From CAYVAR01 sp964449675 (GTDB lineage: Bacteria > Patescibacteriota > Microgenomatia > UBA10105 > UBA927): DNA of 28,346 bases. The translations under genes were made by a program, and so were the position numbers. Below, one piece after another: positions 1 through 7,431 of this stretch. The notes beneath the pieces are model-generated. The model ran no database searches, was not told where the DNA came from, and saw only the letters and a program-made list of their open reading frames with translations. Where the stretch lies: positions 1 to 28,346 of the forward strand of contig CAYVAR010000017.1 in NCBI GenBank assembly GCA_964449675.1, written 5' to 3'. Numbering within the stretch: position 1 is the stretch's first letter; every line of letters starts with the position of its first letter.

Positions 1-90
1 TGCTCTGTTTTCATTGAGCGATGATGTAAACTAATTCGCTGATACTTTAAGAAATAATCGAAAGAGAGCCTATTACGACAAGCTTGCCTG

Positions 91-118
91 TATAATGTTT
101 TTCACATACAATAGGATT
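91..118 (+). promoter_or_regulatory. valS -10 box and ribosome binding site
   Basis: A perfect TATAAT lies at 91-96; no convincing -35 box is seen at the usual distance. Transcription would begin near 103. A Shine-Dalgarno-like AGGA (about 113-116) lies 5 bases before the ATG at 122. The upstream in-frame ATG at 95 overlaps the -10 box itself, so it cannot be in the mRNA. This fixes the valS start at 122. Bases 1-90 show no gene. Confidence 0.6.
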
Positions 119-121
119 AAT

Positions 122-2398
122 ATGGATAAAACGTATAACCCCCAAGCAGTCGAACGTTCTATCTATAAGATGTGGGAATCTGGCTCGCCTCGCTGGAACT
201 CCGGTGAAGCGGGTGGGTATTTTTCACCCAAAAAAGATTCCAAGAAAAAACCATATACGATCATCATGCCACCACCCAATGCAAATGACCCCTTGCATAT
301 CGGACATGCGATGTTTGTGACTGTCGAGGATATTCTCATTCGCTACCATCGAATGCGCGAAGATGCAACGCTCTGGCTCCCCGGCACCGATCATGCGGGC
401 ATTGAAACACAATTCCTTTTTGAGAAAAAACTGAAAAAAGAAGGAAAAAGCAGATTTAATTTTGACCGAAAAACACTCTACACAATGATATGGGAGTATG
501 TACAAGAAAACTCAGGGATAGCGGTAACACAAATGAAAAGACTAGGTGCAAGTGCCGACTGGAGCCGGTTCAAATTTACCCTGGATCCAGAAATTGTAAA
601 ATTGGTTCTTAAAACATTTACAAAACTCCACGAAGAAAACCTTGTGTATCGTGACTATCGACTCGTCAACTATTGTACGCATTGCGGGACCGGGTTCTCT
701 CAGCTTGAAGTTCTCCATGAGACCAGACACGATCCCCTCCTCTATTTGAAATACGGCGATTTTACCATCGCGACGGTCCGCCCGGAAACAAAATTCCGCG
801 ATACTGCGCTCGCTGTAAATCCGAAGGACAAACGCTACAAAAAATACATAGGTCAAACCTTTACCATTATGGGGCTGCTTGGTCCTGTAGACATGACGGT
901 TATTGCCGATCCCGAGGTTGACCCCGAGTTTGGAACAGGCATCATGAAAGTAACACCAGCTCATGACTTCCATGACTATGAACTTGGAAAGCAACATAAT
1001 TTACGCGTAACACCCATTATTGATTTAAATGGCAAAATGGATTTTTCCTGGTTTTTAAGTAGAAAAGATTTTTCTTCTTTACCGCAAAAATATCAGAAAA
1101 GAGCCAAAGAGTATCATGGGCTTCATGTAAACAAGGCTCGACCGCTCATGATCCAGCACCTCAAAGACGATGGGCTCTTGGTCAAAACGGACGAAAACTA
1201 TGAGCATACCGTGGCATTATGTTACCGCTGTAAAAGCCTGCTTGAACCCTTGCCGCTCGTGCAATTTTTTGTGAGAGTCAAACCTCTCGCCGAGCGAGTA
1301 CTTGAAGGCTTGAAGAAAAAAGATGTGAAAATCCACGGTCCAGGATATGACAAAATACTCAACCATTGGCTCATAAATCTCAAGGACTGGAACATTTCCC
1401 GACAAATTGTTTGGGGAATTAGAATTCCTGCTTGGTATGAGATTGACGGGCATGATACCCATATAGCTGTAAGCTTCATCGATGAAAACAAGGTGATGCA
1501 CCAAGGGACATTGGCACAATTATTAGAAAAATTTTCCCTTTCACAGATACAAAACGGGCTTCAACAAATATATGCGATGGAGACAGTTCCATACACTATA
1601 TCAGCCGAAGAACCCAAAGATGGAAAACAATATATTCCAGAGACCAGTACATTTGATACGTGGTTTTCTTCAGGACAGTGGCCAGTGGCAACGCTTAAAA
1701 CTTCAAGGTCTGGTGATTTTGATAAATTTTATCCGACGAGCGTCATGGAGACTGCATACGATATTCTTATTTTCTGGGTCATGAGGATGCTCATGTTTGG
1801 ATACTACCTCACGGGAAAACCCCCGTTTGCCCACGTCTATCTTCACGGACTTGTCCGTGACGAAAAGGGACAGAAAATGAGTAAATCAAAAGGAAACGTG
1901 TTAAATCCAATAGACGTTATTGAAAAATATGGTGCCGACGCTCTTCGGATGGCACTCGTCATGAGTACAACCGCCGGAAAAGACAGCAATACTGGAGAGA
2001 CAAAGATCCGCGGCATGAGAAATCTAACCAATAAAATTTGGAATGCAGCACGCTATGTACTATCGATGCCTGAAAATTCTGATGGTGAAAAAGACCGAGA
2101 GTTAGCGAAAGATTTACAAACCAGTATTAAAACAATGACTGAGCGACTAGATAAATTGAGAGTTGGTCTAGCTGCGGAATGGATATACTATTGGTTTTGG
2201 CATGTCTATTGTGATAGATATATTGAAATATCAAAAAAAGGTTTTGTAAGTAAAAGGGCAATGTTAGAGGCTTTAGAAGTAAATCTCAAACTCCTCCACC
2301 CTTTTATGCCCTTTGTCACCGAAGAAATTTGGAGTAAACTTCCACGAAAATCCAGTGATCCTCTCATTATTTCTTCCTGGCCCATATCTGTCTCATAG
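122..2398 (+). CDS. valS: valine--tRNA ligase
   Basis: Class I aminoacyl-tRNA synthetase that charges tRNA-Val in the cytoplasm. The HIGH motif is at about residues 59-62 (PLHIGH), followed by an editing (CP1) domain with TVRPETKF, two CxxC pairs (NYCTHC and ALCYRC), the DTWFSSGQWP segment, the KMSKS loop at about 585-589 (QKMSKSKG) and an anticodon-binding helical domain (LHPFMPFVTEEIW). At 758 aa it is much shorter than E. coli ValRS (951 aa): it stops soon after the anticodon-binding domain and lacks the C-terminal coiled-coil arm. The start at 122 is chosen because the upstream ATG lies in the -10 box. The family is certain from the motifs; valine rather than isoleucine specificity is judged from overall resemblance. 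Confidence 0.93.
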   Translation: MDKTYNPQAVERSIYKMWESGSPRWNSGEAGGYFSPKKDSKKKPYTIIMPPPNANDPLHIGHAMFVTVEDILIRYHRMREDATLWLPGTDHAGIETQFLFEKKLKKEGKSRFNFDRKTLYTMIWEYVQENSGIAVTQMKRLGASADWSRFKFTLDPEIVKLVLKTFTKLHEENLVYRDYRLVNYCTHCGTGFSQLEVLHETRHDPLLYLKYGDFTIATVRPETKFRDTALAVNPKDKRYKKYIGQTFTIMGLLGPVDMTVIADPEVDPEFGTGIMKVTPAHDFHDYELGKQHNLRVTPIIDLNGKMDFSWFLSRKDFSSLPQKYQKRAKEYHGLHVNKARPLMIQHLKDDGLLVKTDENYEHTVALCYRCKSLLEPLPLVQFFVRVKPLAERVLEGLKKKDVKIHGPGYDKILNHWLINLKDWNISRQIVWGIRIPAWYEIDGHDTHIAVSFIDENKVMHQGTLAQLLEKFSLSQIQNGLQQIYAMETVPYTISAEEPKDGKQYIPETSTFDTWFSSGQWPVATLKTSRSGDFDKFYPTSVMETAYDILIFWVMRMLMFGYYLTGKPPFAHVYLHGLVRDEKGQKMSKSKGNVLNPIDVIEKYGADALRMALVMSTTAGKDSNTGETKIRGMRNLTNKIWNAARYVLSMPENSDGEKDRELAKDLQTSIKTMTERLDKLRVGLAAEWIYYWFWHVYCDRYIEISKKGFVSKRAMLEALEVNLKLLHPFMPFVTEEIWSKLPRKSSDPLIISSWPISVS

Positions 2399-2407
2399 AC
2401 AAAAAAT

Positions 2408-2740
2408 ATGCCAGGATTGCTCGAATTCCCACCAGTAGGCCCAAATGATGGACATGATGATGAACAAACTCTCAGTGGGTTTTTCGCTCTAGCGCTTCAT
2501 AGATTTACCGGTTGGAATAAACCACAAATCGATCGAATATTTCAAGAACTTGAAAATCCTGACTGCACCGATCCTCGAACAGAAGACGTACCGCTTGCGA
2601 TTGAAGCAATCCAATGTTTTGATGCCGGTCTTATACCAGATGATGATCAGCTGAGAGCCTTATCTAGCTGTATTGGCATCGAAGTAACAATCACACAGAC
2701 ACCAGCTGGCTTGCTAAAGTATGAATTTGAAAAAATTTAA
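2408..2740 (+). CDS. hypothetical protein downstream of valS
   Basis: A 110-residue soluble acidic protein that I do not recognise. It begins 9 bases after the valS stop on the same strand, so it is probably co-transcribed. The N-terminus is Pro/Gly/Asp-rich (FPPVGPNDGHDDEQ), followed by predicted helices (SGFFALALHRF, QIDRIFQELE) and a C-terminal segment that looks like beta strands (IGIEVTITQ, LLKYEFEKI). There is no signal peptide or membrane segment and no good Shine-Dalgarno, which fits translational coupling to valS. It converges with the gene ending at 2766, and I see no clear terminator between them. Confidence 0.6.
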   Translation: MPGLLEFPPVGPNDGHDDEQTLSGFFALALHRFTGWNKPQIDRIFQELENPDCTDPRTEDVPLAIEAIQCFDAGLIPDDDQLRALSSCIGIEVTITQTPAGLLKYEFEKI

Positions 2741-2765
2741 GCAATCTTCGTAAAAATATATTGAA

Positions 2766-3749
2766 TTATTGCGCCGATGGAGAAGCAGACTGGGTCGATG
2801 TCGGCGTAGTAATTTGAGCGCCCTTTTGCAAAGAGGTAAATCCGGTAAATACCACCGTACCTACTATTTTCTCAAACAAACGATCATCACTTACAAAATC
2901 AGCAGAAACACCGCTTGGGGTAAAGTGATTGATTTCTAAAGAAAGCGTATCGTCAACTTCTACCATGACCCCATGCATCTGGGCAAATGCGTAGCCACCG
3001 ACGGTCGTGCCGGTAAAAAGTCCAGTAAAATCAACTGCGTTTTTTCCGGCAACTGTTGTTTGTTTTACCATAAATTCTTTGCCAGCAAGGTCGCTCACGA
3101 TACGTCCCCGGTAATCAGTAAGCAGTTGCCCTTTGCCACGAGCTGCAACAGTGAGCCTGCTCCCCCCAGGCAGATACGTTCCCTGTGATGCACAGTTTGC
3201 GCCATCACAAATAGGCGCTAATACTTCTGAAGGAAGCTTAAATGAAATGCCAGATATTACTTGTTTAGTAACACCGCTAACGACTTGATACGACTTCCAA
3301 CTACTCATCGAATCAGGAGGAGGTTGTGATATGGTCGCTTCAATACCTGGTGTTACTCCTGATTGTTCCGGGGTTGGAAGAACTTTTGCTGGAACTCCTG
3401 AGGGGATATATTGTCGAAGAATTGTAGACAACCACACACCAACTGCGAATAGAAGTATGAAAAACAATACCATACCAAAAGTATTCATAAAACTCGATGA
3501 CGACCTTGGAGCCATTGGTTGTTTTGGAAGTTGCGGAATAGATTCGACAGGTGGAGTAATTGGTGGTGATGCTTGTACTGGTGGTGAATAAGGATATTGA
3601 GGTGTGGTAGGCCCGCCTTGTATTGGTTCTATAATTGGCGTTTCCTCATACGCAAGCGGCTTTTGAGGGGAAGGTTCTGACGCTACCCCTGTGCTTTTTC
3701 CATATAAATCATCGCTCGTTAAAGGTTTATCATCCATACGTGTACTCAT
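2766..3749 (-). CDS. single-pass membrane protein with Pro-rich cytoplasmic tail, unknown function
   Basis: A 327-residue protein in three parts. Residues 1-85 are disordered and Pro/Ser/Thr-rich (about 20 prolines). Residues about 91-111 form one hydrophobic transmembrane helix (FGMVLFFILLFAVGVWLSTIL). Residues about 145-310 form a folded extracytoplasmic domain rich in beta-strand-like segments, followed by a Thr/Ser/Pro tail. Two cysteines close together (ICDGANC) could form an exported disulfide. The layout, Pro-rich tail then TM then external domain, recurs in CPR envelope proteins, but I cannot name the external domain. It lies 50 bases downstream of the NAGPA-like gene on the same strand, so they likely form a two-gene envelope operon. 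Confidence 0.75.
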   Translation of the reverse strand: MSTRMDDKPLTSDDLYGKSTGVASEPSPQKPLAYEETPIIEPIQGGPTTPQYPYSPPVQASPPITPPVESIPQLPKQPMAPRSSSSFMNTFGMVLFFILLFAVGVWLSTILRQYIPSGVPAKVLPTPEQSGVTPGIEATISQPPPDSMSSWKSYQVVSGVTKQVISGISFKLPSEVLAPICDGANCASQGTYLPGGSRLTVAARGKGQLLTDYRGRIVSDLAGKEFMVKQTTVAGKNAVDFTGLFTGTTVGGYAFAQMHGVMVEVDDTLSLEINHFTPSGVSADFVSDDRLFEKIVGTVVFTGFTSLQKGAQITTPTSTQSASPSAQ

Positions 3750-3799
3750 ATTCTTTCACTTCCGCTCTTTTCCTGTCAATCGTAAAAAAGATATTCCTC

Positions 3800-5014
3800 T
3801 TATTTCCGTACAAATAAAATTGCATTCGGGATGTTGCGGCCGGGACCGAGTTTATACCCGCCTTGACTCGGCGAGGCAGGTCCGCCACTCCAAAGCGCCG
3901 TCGACCCGCCACTATCAAGATTAAGTGCGTTTTCAAGACCGAGCGATTTGAGCACATGCGCTGACTCGGCAACCGTCACGTTTCTCACGACCCCAATATA
4001 CACGGTATTCCCACGACTGCCCACAAAACTTCTGTTCCCTTTGCTTCCTTTTTTAGGATCATCATCTCCTCCAAAAGCTATATTTCCGCCAGAAAGAAGC
4101 AGTGGTTGGTTGGCAAGCATCCCATCAACACTGGTATCTCTCCCCCAGTCAAGCGACCTGCCGATAAATCTGATCCATCCGTTTCCAAAGATCACCGCAG
4201 GTACGGTGCTATAGACATTATTATCCGAGTTAAAGTAGACCTTGTTTTTATTCATAAGAAGCGTATCAAATGAATTTGTTTTTCCGGAACAGCTTGGGTA
4301 GACCGCCGGACAAAAGTACGAGCCATTAACCCCAGCAAACGCACCGTTTCTACTGACGTAATCTGCTAAAGAAAGCGTCGGGCAATCATGAGAACAATCG
4401 TGATCAGAGGCTGTATCAACGATAACGCGCGTTGTAGAAAGATCGGCTGAGACAATATCCACAAGATAGCGGCCGATGTCCGAATCAACGCTTTGCCGGT
4501 CGTACCCTGAGGAAGGAGGAGTGTTACTTGCCAGTACGTTTTCAATGCCGGGAGCGCTTGCAATAGCAAGTTTTTCAACTTCTTGAGAAATATGTTGTTT
4601 CAGAAGCGAAAGCGTAGCAGATCCGCTCGCAAAGTTTCGCTCCGATAACTCCGATAGTGCCCGAACAAATGTTTCATCTAGCTTTTCTGATACCTTTGTC
4701 TGTTCTTTCAGTTTTACCAGATCTTCGTATGTGCCGACCACTTCTTTGTATGTTTTCTCTATATTTGCAATTTCTTCCTGAAGATTTTTATTTTTTACAA
4801 ACTGATCCTCATGTTTGATATCACTAAGCTCTTGTAGGTAAACGGATGCTTGATTTCTCCAACTATCCTGTTGAAAGGAGAGATAGGCAACAAATTCTCC
4901 CTCCATAAGAAATAAACCTACCAATAAAAGGATAACACCAAAGGTTATAGGTACTCGAGTATCAGCAATTATCTTCCGGTGTATAAATGGAAGAACGATC
5001 TCTTTGACTTTCAT
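3800..5014 (-). CDS. membrane-anchored phosphodiester glycosidase (NAGPA/DUF2233-like)
   Basis: A 404-residue protein. Residues about 22-45 are a transmembrane anchor (VPITFGVILLLVGLFLMEGE), residues about 50-155 are a probable coiled coil (NLQEEIANIEKTYKEVVG), and residues about 185-400 are a NAGPA-type domain. Diagnostic segments are GAFAGVNGSYF, the near-C-terminal ALNLDSGGSTALW (family usual form NLDGGGS) and GPGRNIPNAILF. The family removes or hydrolyses sugars linked through phosphodiesters, for example in wall polymers, so an envelope role is likely; the substrate is unknown. A GC-rich palindromic word (3856-3881) encodes GPASPSQGGYK between ALW and the conserved end and looks like an insertion. 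The gene has its own promoter just upstream of the ATG. Confidence 0.85.
   Translation of the reverse strand: MKVKEIVLPFIHRKIIADTRVPITFGVILLLVGLFLMEGEFVAYLSFQQDSWRNQASVYLQELSDIKHEDQFVKNKNLQEEIANIEKTYKEVVGTYEDLVKLKEQTKVSEKLDETFVRALSELSERNFASGSATLSLLKQHISQEVEKLAIASAPGIENVLASNTPPSSGYDRQSVDSDIGRYLVDIVSADLSTTRVIVDTASDHDCSHDCPTLSLADYVSRNGAFAGVNGSYFCPAVYPSCSGKTNSFDTLLMNKNKVYFNSDNNVYSTVPAVIFGNGWIRFIGRSLDWGRDTSVDGMLANQPLLLSGGNIAFGGDDDPKKGSKGNRSFVGSRGNTVYIGVVRNVTVAESAHVLKSLGLENALNLDSGGSTALWSGGPASPSQGGYKLGPGRNIPNAILFVRK
3856..3881. repeat. GC-rich palindromic word inside the NAGPA-like gene
   Basis: An imperfect inverted repeat with arms ACCCGCCT and AGGCAGGT (7 of 8 pairs) around TGACTCGGCG. It lies in frame near the end of the coding region, between two conserved blocks, and is one of several palindromic words inside genes of this window. 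Confidence 0.5.
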
Positions 5015-5021
5015 TAGTACC

Positions 5022-5050
5022 AGTGTACGTATTGCGGAGTAAAGTTACAA
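5022..5050 (-). promoter_or_regulatory. promoter of the NAGPA-like gene
   Basis: On the minus strand TTGTAA (5050-5045) and TACACT (5027-5022) are separated by 17 bases. Only 7 bases lie between the -10 box and the ATG at 5014, so the transcript would begin at or beside the start codon (leaderless or nearly so). Confidence 0.5.
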
Positions 5051-5109
5051 ATCATGTGTTTTCACAGAATACGATATCGTTTATGGATAAGAGTCTGAAG
5101 GGGTAAGCG

Positions 5110-5385
5110 CTACCGACGATAGAGCTTCTCGTGGCCACCGATGTCTAAAAATTGCGCGGTCGCATTGCCCCTCCATCGATAGACGATCCTGATATCATCG
5201 GTAATAGAAAATGCACATCTTCCTTCCAAGTGTCCGTAAAGTTTGTGGTTTCGCAGGCGGGTGTCGAAGGGATTGCGCCTAAACCATTGGATACGCTTCG
5301 CGATTTCTTTGATATGCTCGGGGTGACTCGTGACGAGCTTTTGATAACTTTTGTGATACCTTCCTGTGTACTCGATTTTTACCAT
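5110..5385 (-). CDS. RelE/YafQ-family toxin (mRNA interferase type)
   Basis: A 91-residue basic protein with the family outline: KIEYTGRYHKSYQKL at the start (helical N-terminus of YafQ/RelE toxins), RLRNHKLYGHLEGRCAFSITDDIRIVYRW in the middle, and a short C-terminal strand ending FLDIGGHEKLYRR. The LxGxxxGRxxxSIxxDxRIxYR core and a late His are typical of YafQ-like ribosome-dependent endonucleases. The gene lies downstream of an RHH antitoxin and its first 107 bases overlap the antitoxin reading frame, which is unusually long for such pairs. GGTGAG about 15 bases before the ATG could serve as a weak ribosome site. Confidence 0.85.
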   Translation of the reverse strand: MVKIEYTGRYHKSYQKLVTSHPEHIKEIAKRIQWFRRNPFDTRLRNHKLYGHLEGRCAFSITDDIRIVYRWRGNATAQFLDIGGHEKLYRR

Positions 5386-5659
5386 ACGGTGGCGGTGAAT
5401 GACTCACCACAAATTCATGAAAAGGCGTCTTCCCATCCCATTTTACTACACTTCCCGCGTCAGCTTCTTTCTCTGCCTGCAATACGCCTCTCTCAAACTC
5501 CGGCGTGAATCCATTTCGTGTCAATCGTGGATTGATCCACCAACGAAGTGCGTCACGGATAAGCTCGCTCAGCGCACTGTAGTGATATTTTTTTTGATGC
5601 TTCTTGGCCTCAGAGTAGAGACTTGTAGGAAGTGAGATATTGATCGTTTTTGCTTTCAT
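5279..5659 (-). CDS. ribbon-helix-helix antitoxin
   Basis: Residues 1-45 fit an RHH DNA-binding fold: strand TINISLP, then helices SLYSEAKKHQKKYH and SALSELIRDALRWW. A toxin-neutralising tail follows (FTPEFERGVLQAEKEADAG, KTPFHEFVVSH). It should bind the toxin at 5110-5385 and repress its own operon. The last roughly 35 residues (PPPYGKNRVHRKV onward) are read across the start of the toxin and are basic and low in hydrophobics, unlike an evolved tail, so either the overlap is genuine or a frameshift has removed a stop near 5395. The start ATG lies within an operator half-site. Confidence 0.82.
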   Translation of the reverse strand: MKAKTINISLPTSLYSEAKKHQKKYHYSALSELIRDALRWWINPRLTRNGFTPEFERGVLQAEKEADAGSVVKWDGKTPFHEFVVSHSPPPYGKNRVHRKVSQKLSKARHESPRAYQRNREAYPMV

Positions 5660-5694
5660 ACAAAGATTGTATGATAATCATACAATCCCGTCAA
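5657..5694 (-). promoter_or_regulatory. overlapping promoter and operator of the RelE/RHH operon
   Basis: Minus-strand promoter: TTGACG (5694-5689), 17-base spacer, TACAAT (5671-5666), then 6 bases to the ATG at 5659. The predicted first transcribed base is therefore the A of the ATG. A perfect 10+1+10 inverted repeat (arms ATTGTATGAT and ATCATACAAT) spans 5666-5686. A third copy of the 7-base half-site CATACAA/TTGTATG lies at 5657-5663 over the start codon. Three half-sites alternate in orientation at 5657, 5667 and 5679, as expected for cooperative RHH autorepression. Confidence 0.8.
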
Positions 5695-5711
5695 CCCCTC
5701 GATTTGCTGGC

Positions 5712-6473
5712 TTACATGTCAATAGTTGGTGTAGCTGTTGTACCAATAACGGCTATATGCTCGACTGTAAATATATGGTTACTTATGACAAGTACCTTTT
5801 TTTTGGGTCCATCTTCTTTAAGCCAATCTTGTTTCTGTTGTAATCCTTTTACGATCATCGCAATAGTATGATCTCGATCCTTTTCAAATTCTCTGTCAAA
5901 TTTTGCTCTACTTTTCCCACCATCGAGTTGCAATAGGTAGATATCAGAGTCCTCGTGGTGTAGACGAGCAAAAAATCCGCGAAATGTTTCTTCTGCAACA
6001 GCATGGGGAGACGCAAGTTTTCCTAGTCTAAACGAAGCAGCAAGTTCTTCAGCTGGAAGAACATCTGCAATATGATGTCCTGCGCGAAATGCAAAAGAAG
6101 GACCTTTCTTGTCTATGTCCATGCTTCCGGTATCGTAACTTGCCGTAAACAACCAACCACTTCGTAATGCTTCAACTTCTTTCCTTTTTTCCCACAAAAA
6201 CCGTTTTTCATCATCAGAAAGGGCGTACTCTGTCTTGTGTTCCAGTACTTGATTTAATTCCGTACCTACCTGATGAGGTAGGTGATAATCAGGAAACAAG
6301 CGAAATAACTCTCTGCCGTGCCGAAACATATCTAACACCCGAAGTGCATTTACTCCAGCTTGAAGACGTGGGTCATTGAGCATACCCTGTATTGATTGTT
6401 TGAGTTCCGAAACGATCGCTTGATCCTGATGAAGTCCACCAACAAGACCATCAGGAATTTGTTGCTCCCCCAT
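5712..6473 (-). CDS. unknown protein, weakly histidine-phosphatase-like
   Basis: A 253-residue soluble protein from the first ATG (6473); a TTG at 6509 would add 12 residues. I do not recognise it with certainty. LRVLDMFRHGRELFRLFP near residue 50 resembles the RHG motif of the phosphoglycerate-mutase/histidine-phosphatase superfamily, and the late segment KKVLVISNHIFTVEHIAVIG resembles that family's second-His strand (usually VSHG). The spacing of about 180 residues is compatible. However, RHG is preceded by helix-like rather than strand-like sequence, and the second motif has Asn-His in place of His-Gly. It follows the nuclease stop by 11 bases with no Shine-Dalgarno. The family guess is inference only. 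Confidence 0.55.
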   Translation of the reverse strand: MGEQQIPDGLVGGLHQDQAIVSELKQSIQGMLNDPRLQAGVNALRVLDMFRHGRELFRLFPDYHLPHQVGTELNQVLEHKTEYALSDDEKRFLWEKRKEVEALRSGWLFTASYDTGSMDIDKKGPSFAFRAGHHIADVLPAEELAASFRLGKLASPHAVAEETFRGFFARLHHEDSDIYLLQLDGGKSRAKFDREFEKDRDHTIAMIVKGLQQKQDWLKEDGPKKKVLVISNHIFTVEHIAVIGTTATPTIDM

Positions 6474-6484
6474 ATATATAATTA

Positions 6485-7279
6485 TCAACAATTCTTCGCT
6501 TTTCGCCAACCGGCTTTTTGTGCTTCATCTTCACTACAAAACCACCGCTCCCCCTTTGCTTCATCGATTGACGTTTTATCATATGATCCGCAACCAGACA
6601 GATGGTAAATGCGCTCTCCATTCGTGGATATATTTCCCTTAATGGGACATATGTTTTCGTTACCTTTATCTAATACCGGAGTAATTGTTGAATTGTTATA
6701 TTGTTGAATTGTTAAAGGAGCACTCGTAATACAACCAGCCCATAAACCTCTACCATTTTCTCGAGCTTCTCTTTGGGCATCACGGAGTTGCTCTTGATAT
6801 TTTATATCCGGCGGGTAGCTTGACGCGTGGGCAAAGCCTTGCCGGACGAGGACATCATTAATCATTTGATTATTAATAGAGACATATCGAAGTAACCGTC
6901 CATATCGATCTGTATCTGATATATCTTTTTCCAGTCGAACTTCTTTTCCTTCAACGAGACGTCGATTCTCCCCTGCTGCCTCTCGGCCAAAACACTCAAC
7001 AGGCTTTCGGGGATCAACCGTTTCCGGCGTATCGATGCCGATGTACCGTACCCGCCTCCCTCCTTCAATCTCTATAGTATCACCATCGATAACACGAATA
7101 ACCCGAGCGTATTCTTCTGAAGCACGTTTTCCCAAAACAGCCGTGTTTGTTGCTTCATGAGATATTTCAGCAATACGAGGTAGTTGAACGATGTTCTTTT
7201 GAGAAAGAAAGTAATTGAAAAGCTGACTCGACTCGAATCCAAGGAGAAAAATAGCAATAATGAAAACTACTCGTCGCAT
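6485..7279 (-). CDS. secreted or anchored SNase-type nuclease with C-terminal Cys/His domain
   Basis: A 264-residue protein. Residues 1-25 are a hydrophobic signal or anchor (VVFIIAIFLLGF). Residues about 57-183 are a staphylococcal-nuclease fold with VIDGDTI (D65, D67), RYIGIDTPET (R78, D83, E86, matching SNase R35, D40, E43) and DRYGRLL (R128, matching R87), so the catalytic set is intact. The linker about 188-202 contains a QQYNNSTI segment encoded by an AT-rich repeated word. Residues about 210-264 form a second domain with C211, H226, C230 and C248 (CPIKGNIS, YHLSGC, GERWFCSEDEAQ), probably metal-binding. It likely degrades nucleic acid outside the cell, perhaps for nucleotide uptake, which CPR bacteria need (inference). 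Confidence 0.88.
   Translation of the reverse strand: MRRVVFIIAIFLLGFESSQLFNYFLSQKNIVQLPRIAEISHEATNTAVLGKRASEEYARVIRVIDGDTIEIEGGRRVRYIGIDTPETVDPRKPVECFGREAAGENRRLVEGKEVRLEKDISDTDRYGRLLRYVSINNQMINDVLVRQGFAHASSYPPDIKYQEQLRDAQREARENGRGLWAGCITSAPLTIQQYNNSTITPVLDKGNENICPIKGNISTNGERIYHLSGCGSYDKTSIDEAKGERWFCSEDEAQKAGWRKAKNC
6683..6714. repeat. AT-rich tandem word in the SNase gene linker
   Basis: Repeated units of ATTGTTGAATTGTT, in frame, coding for QQYNNSTI between the nuclease and C-terminal domains. The same word family occurs at 22317-22345 inside the O-antigen ligase gene, where it codes for QFNNSTIQQ. Confidence 0.65.
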
Positions 7280-7308
7280 ACTATAAAAATTGTATCACTG
7301 TTGTAATT

Positions 7309-7429
7309 AACGGGTGATGCGACGGAAGGGTTCCCAATAGCGCGCAGCCTTCCTCTTTGAGAAATGTTGAAGCAATAGATAAGGCGGAATGCGAGCACCA
7401 TTGGGAGGGAAGTCGCAGCAGGACCCGTT
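7309..7429. other. strongly self-complementary block, candidate structured RNA
   Basis: Nested perfect pairings: AACGGGT (7309-7315) with ACCCGTT (7423-7429); GCGAC (7319-7323) with GTCGC (7412-7416); TCCCAAT (7332-7338) with ATTGGGA (7400-7406); CGCA (7343-7346) with TGCG (7390-7393); GCCTT (7347-7351) with AAGGC (7381-7385). That gives 28 pairs in a 121-base rod-like hairpin filling the space between the efp stop and the nuclease gene. I cannot match it to SRP RNA, tmRNA, RNase P, 6S or a known riboswitch, and the strand is undecided. There is no T-run after it on either strand, so it is not an ordinary terminator. Confidence 0.5.
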
Positions 7430-7431
7430 CA

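Noticed and set aside
7309..7429. T-box, SRP RNA, 6S RNA or RNase P RNA identity for the structured block
   Set aside because: None of the defining motifs is present; a GGGAGGGAAGTCG stretch only faintly resembles RNase P, and the length is far too small.
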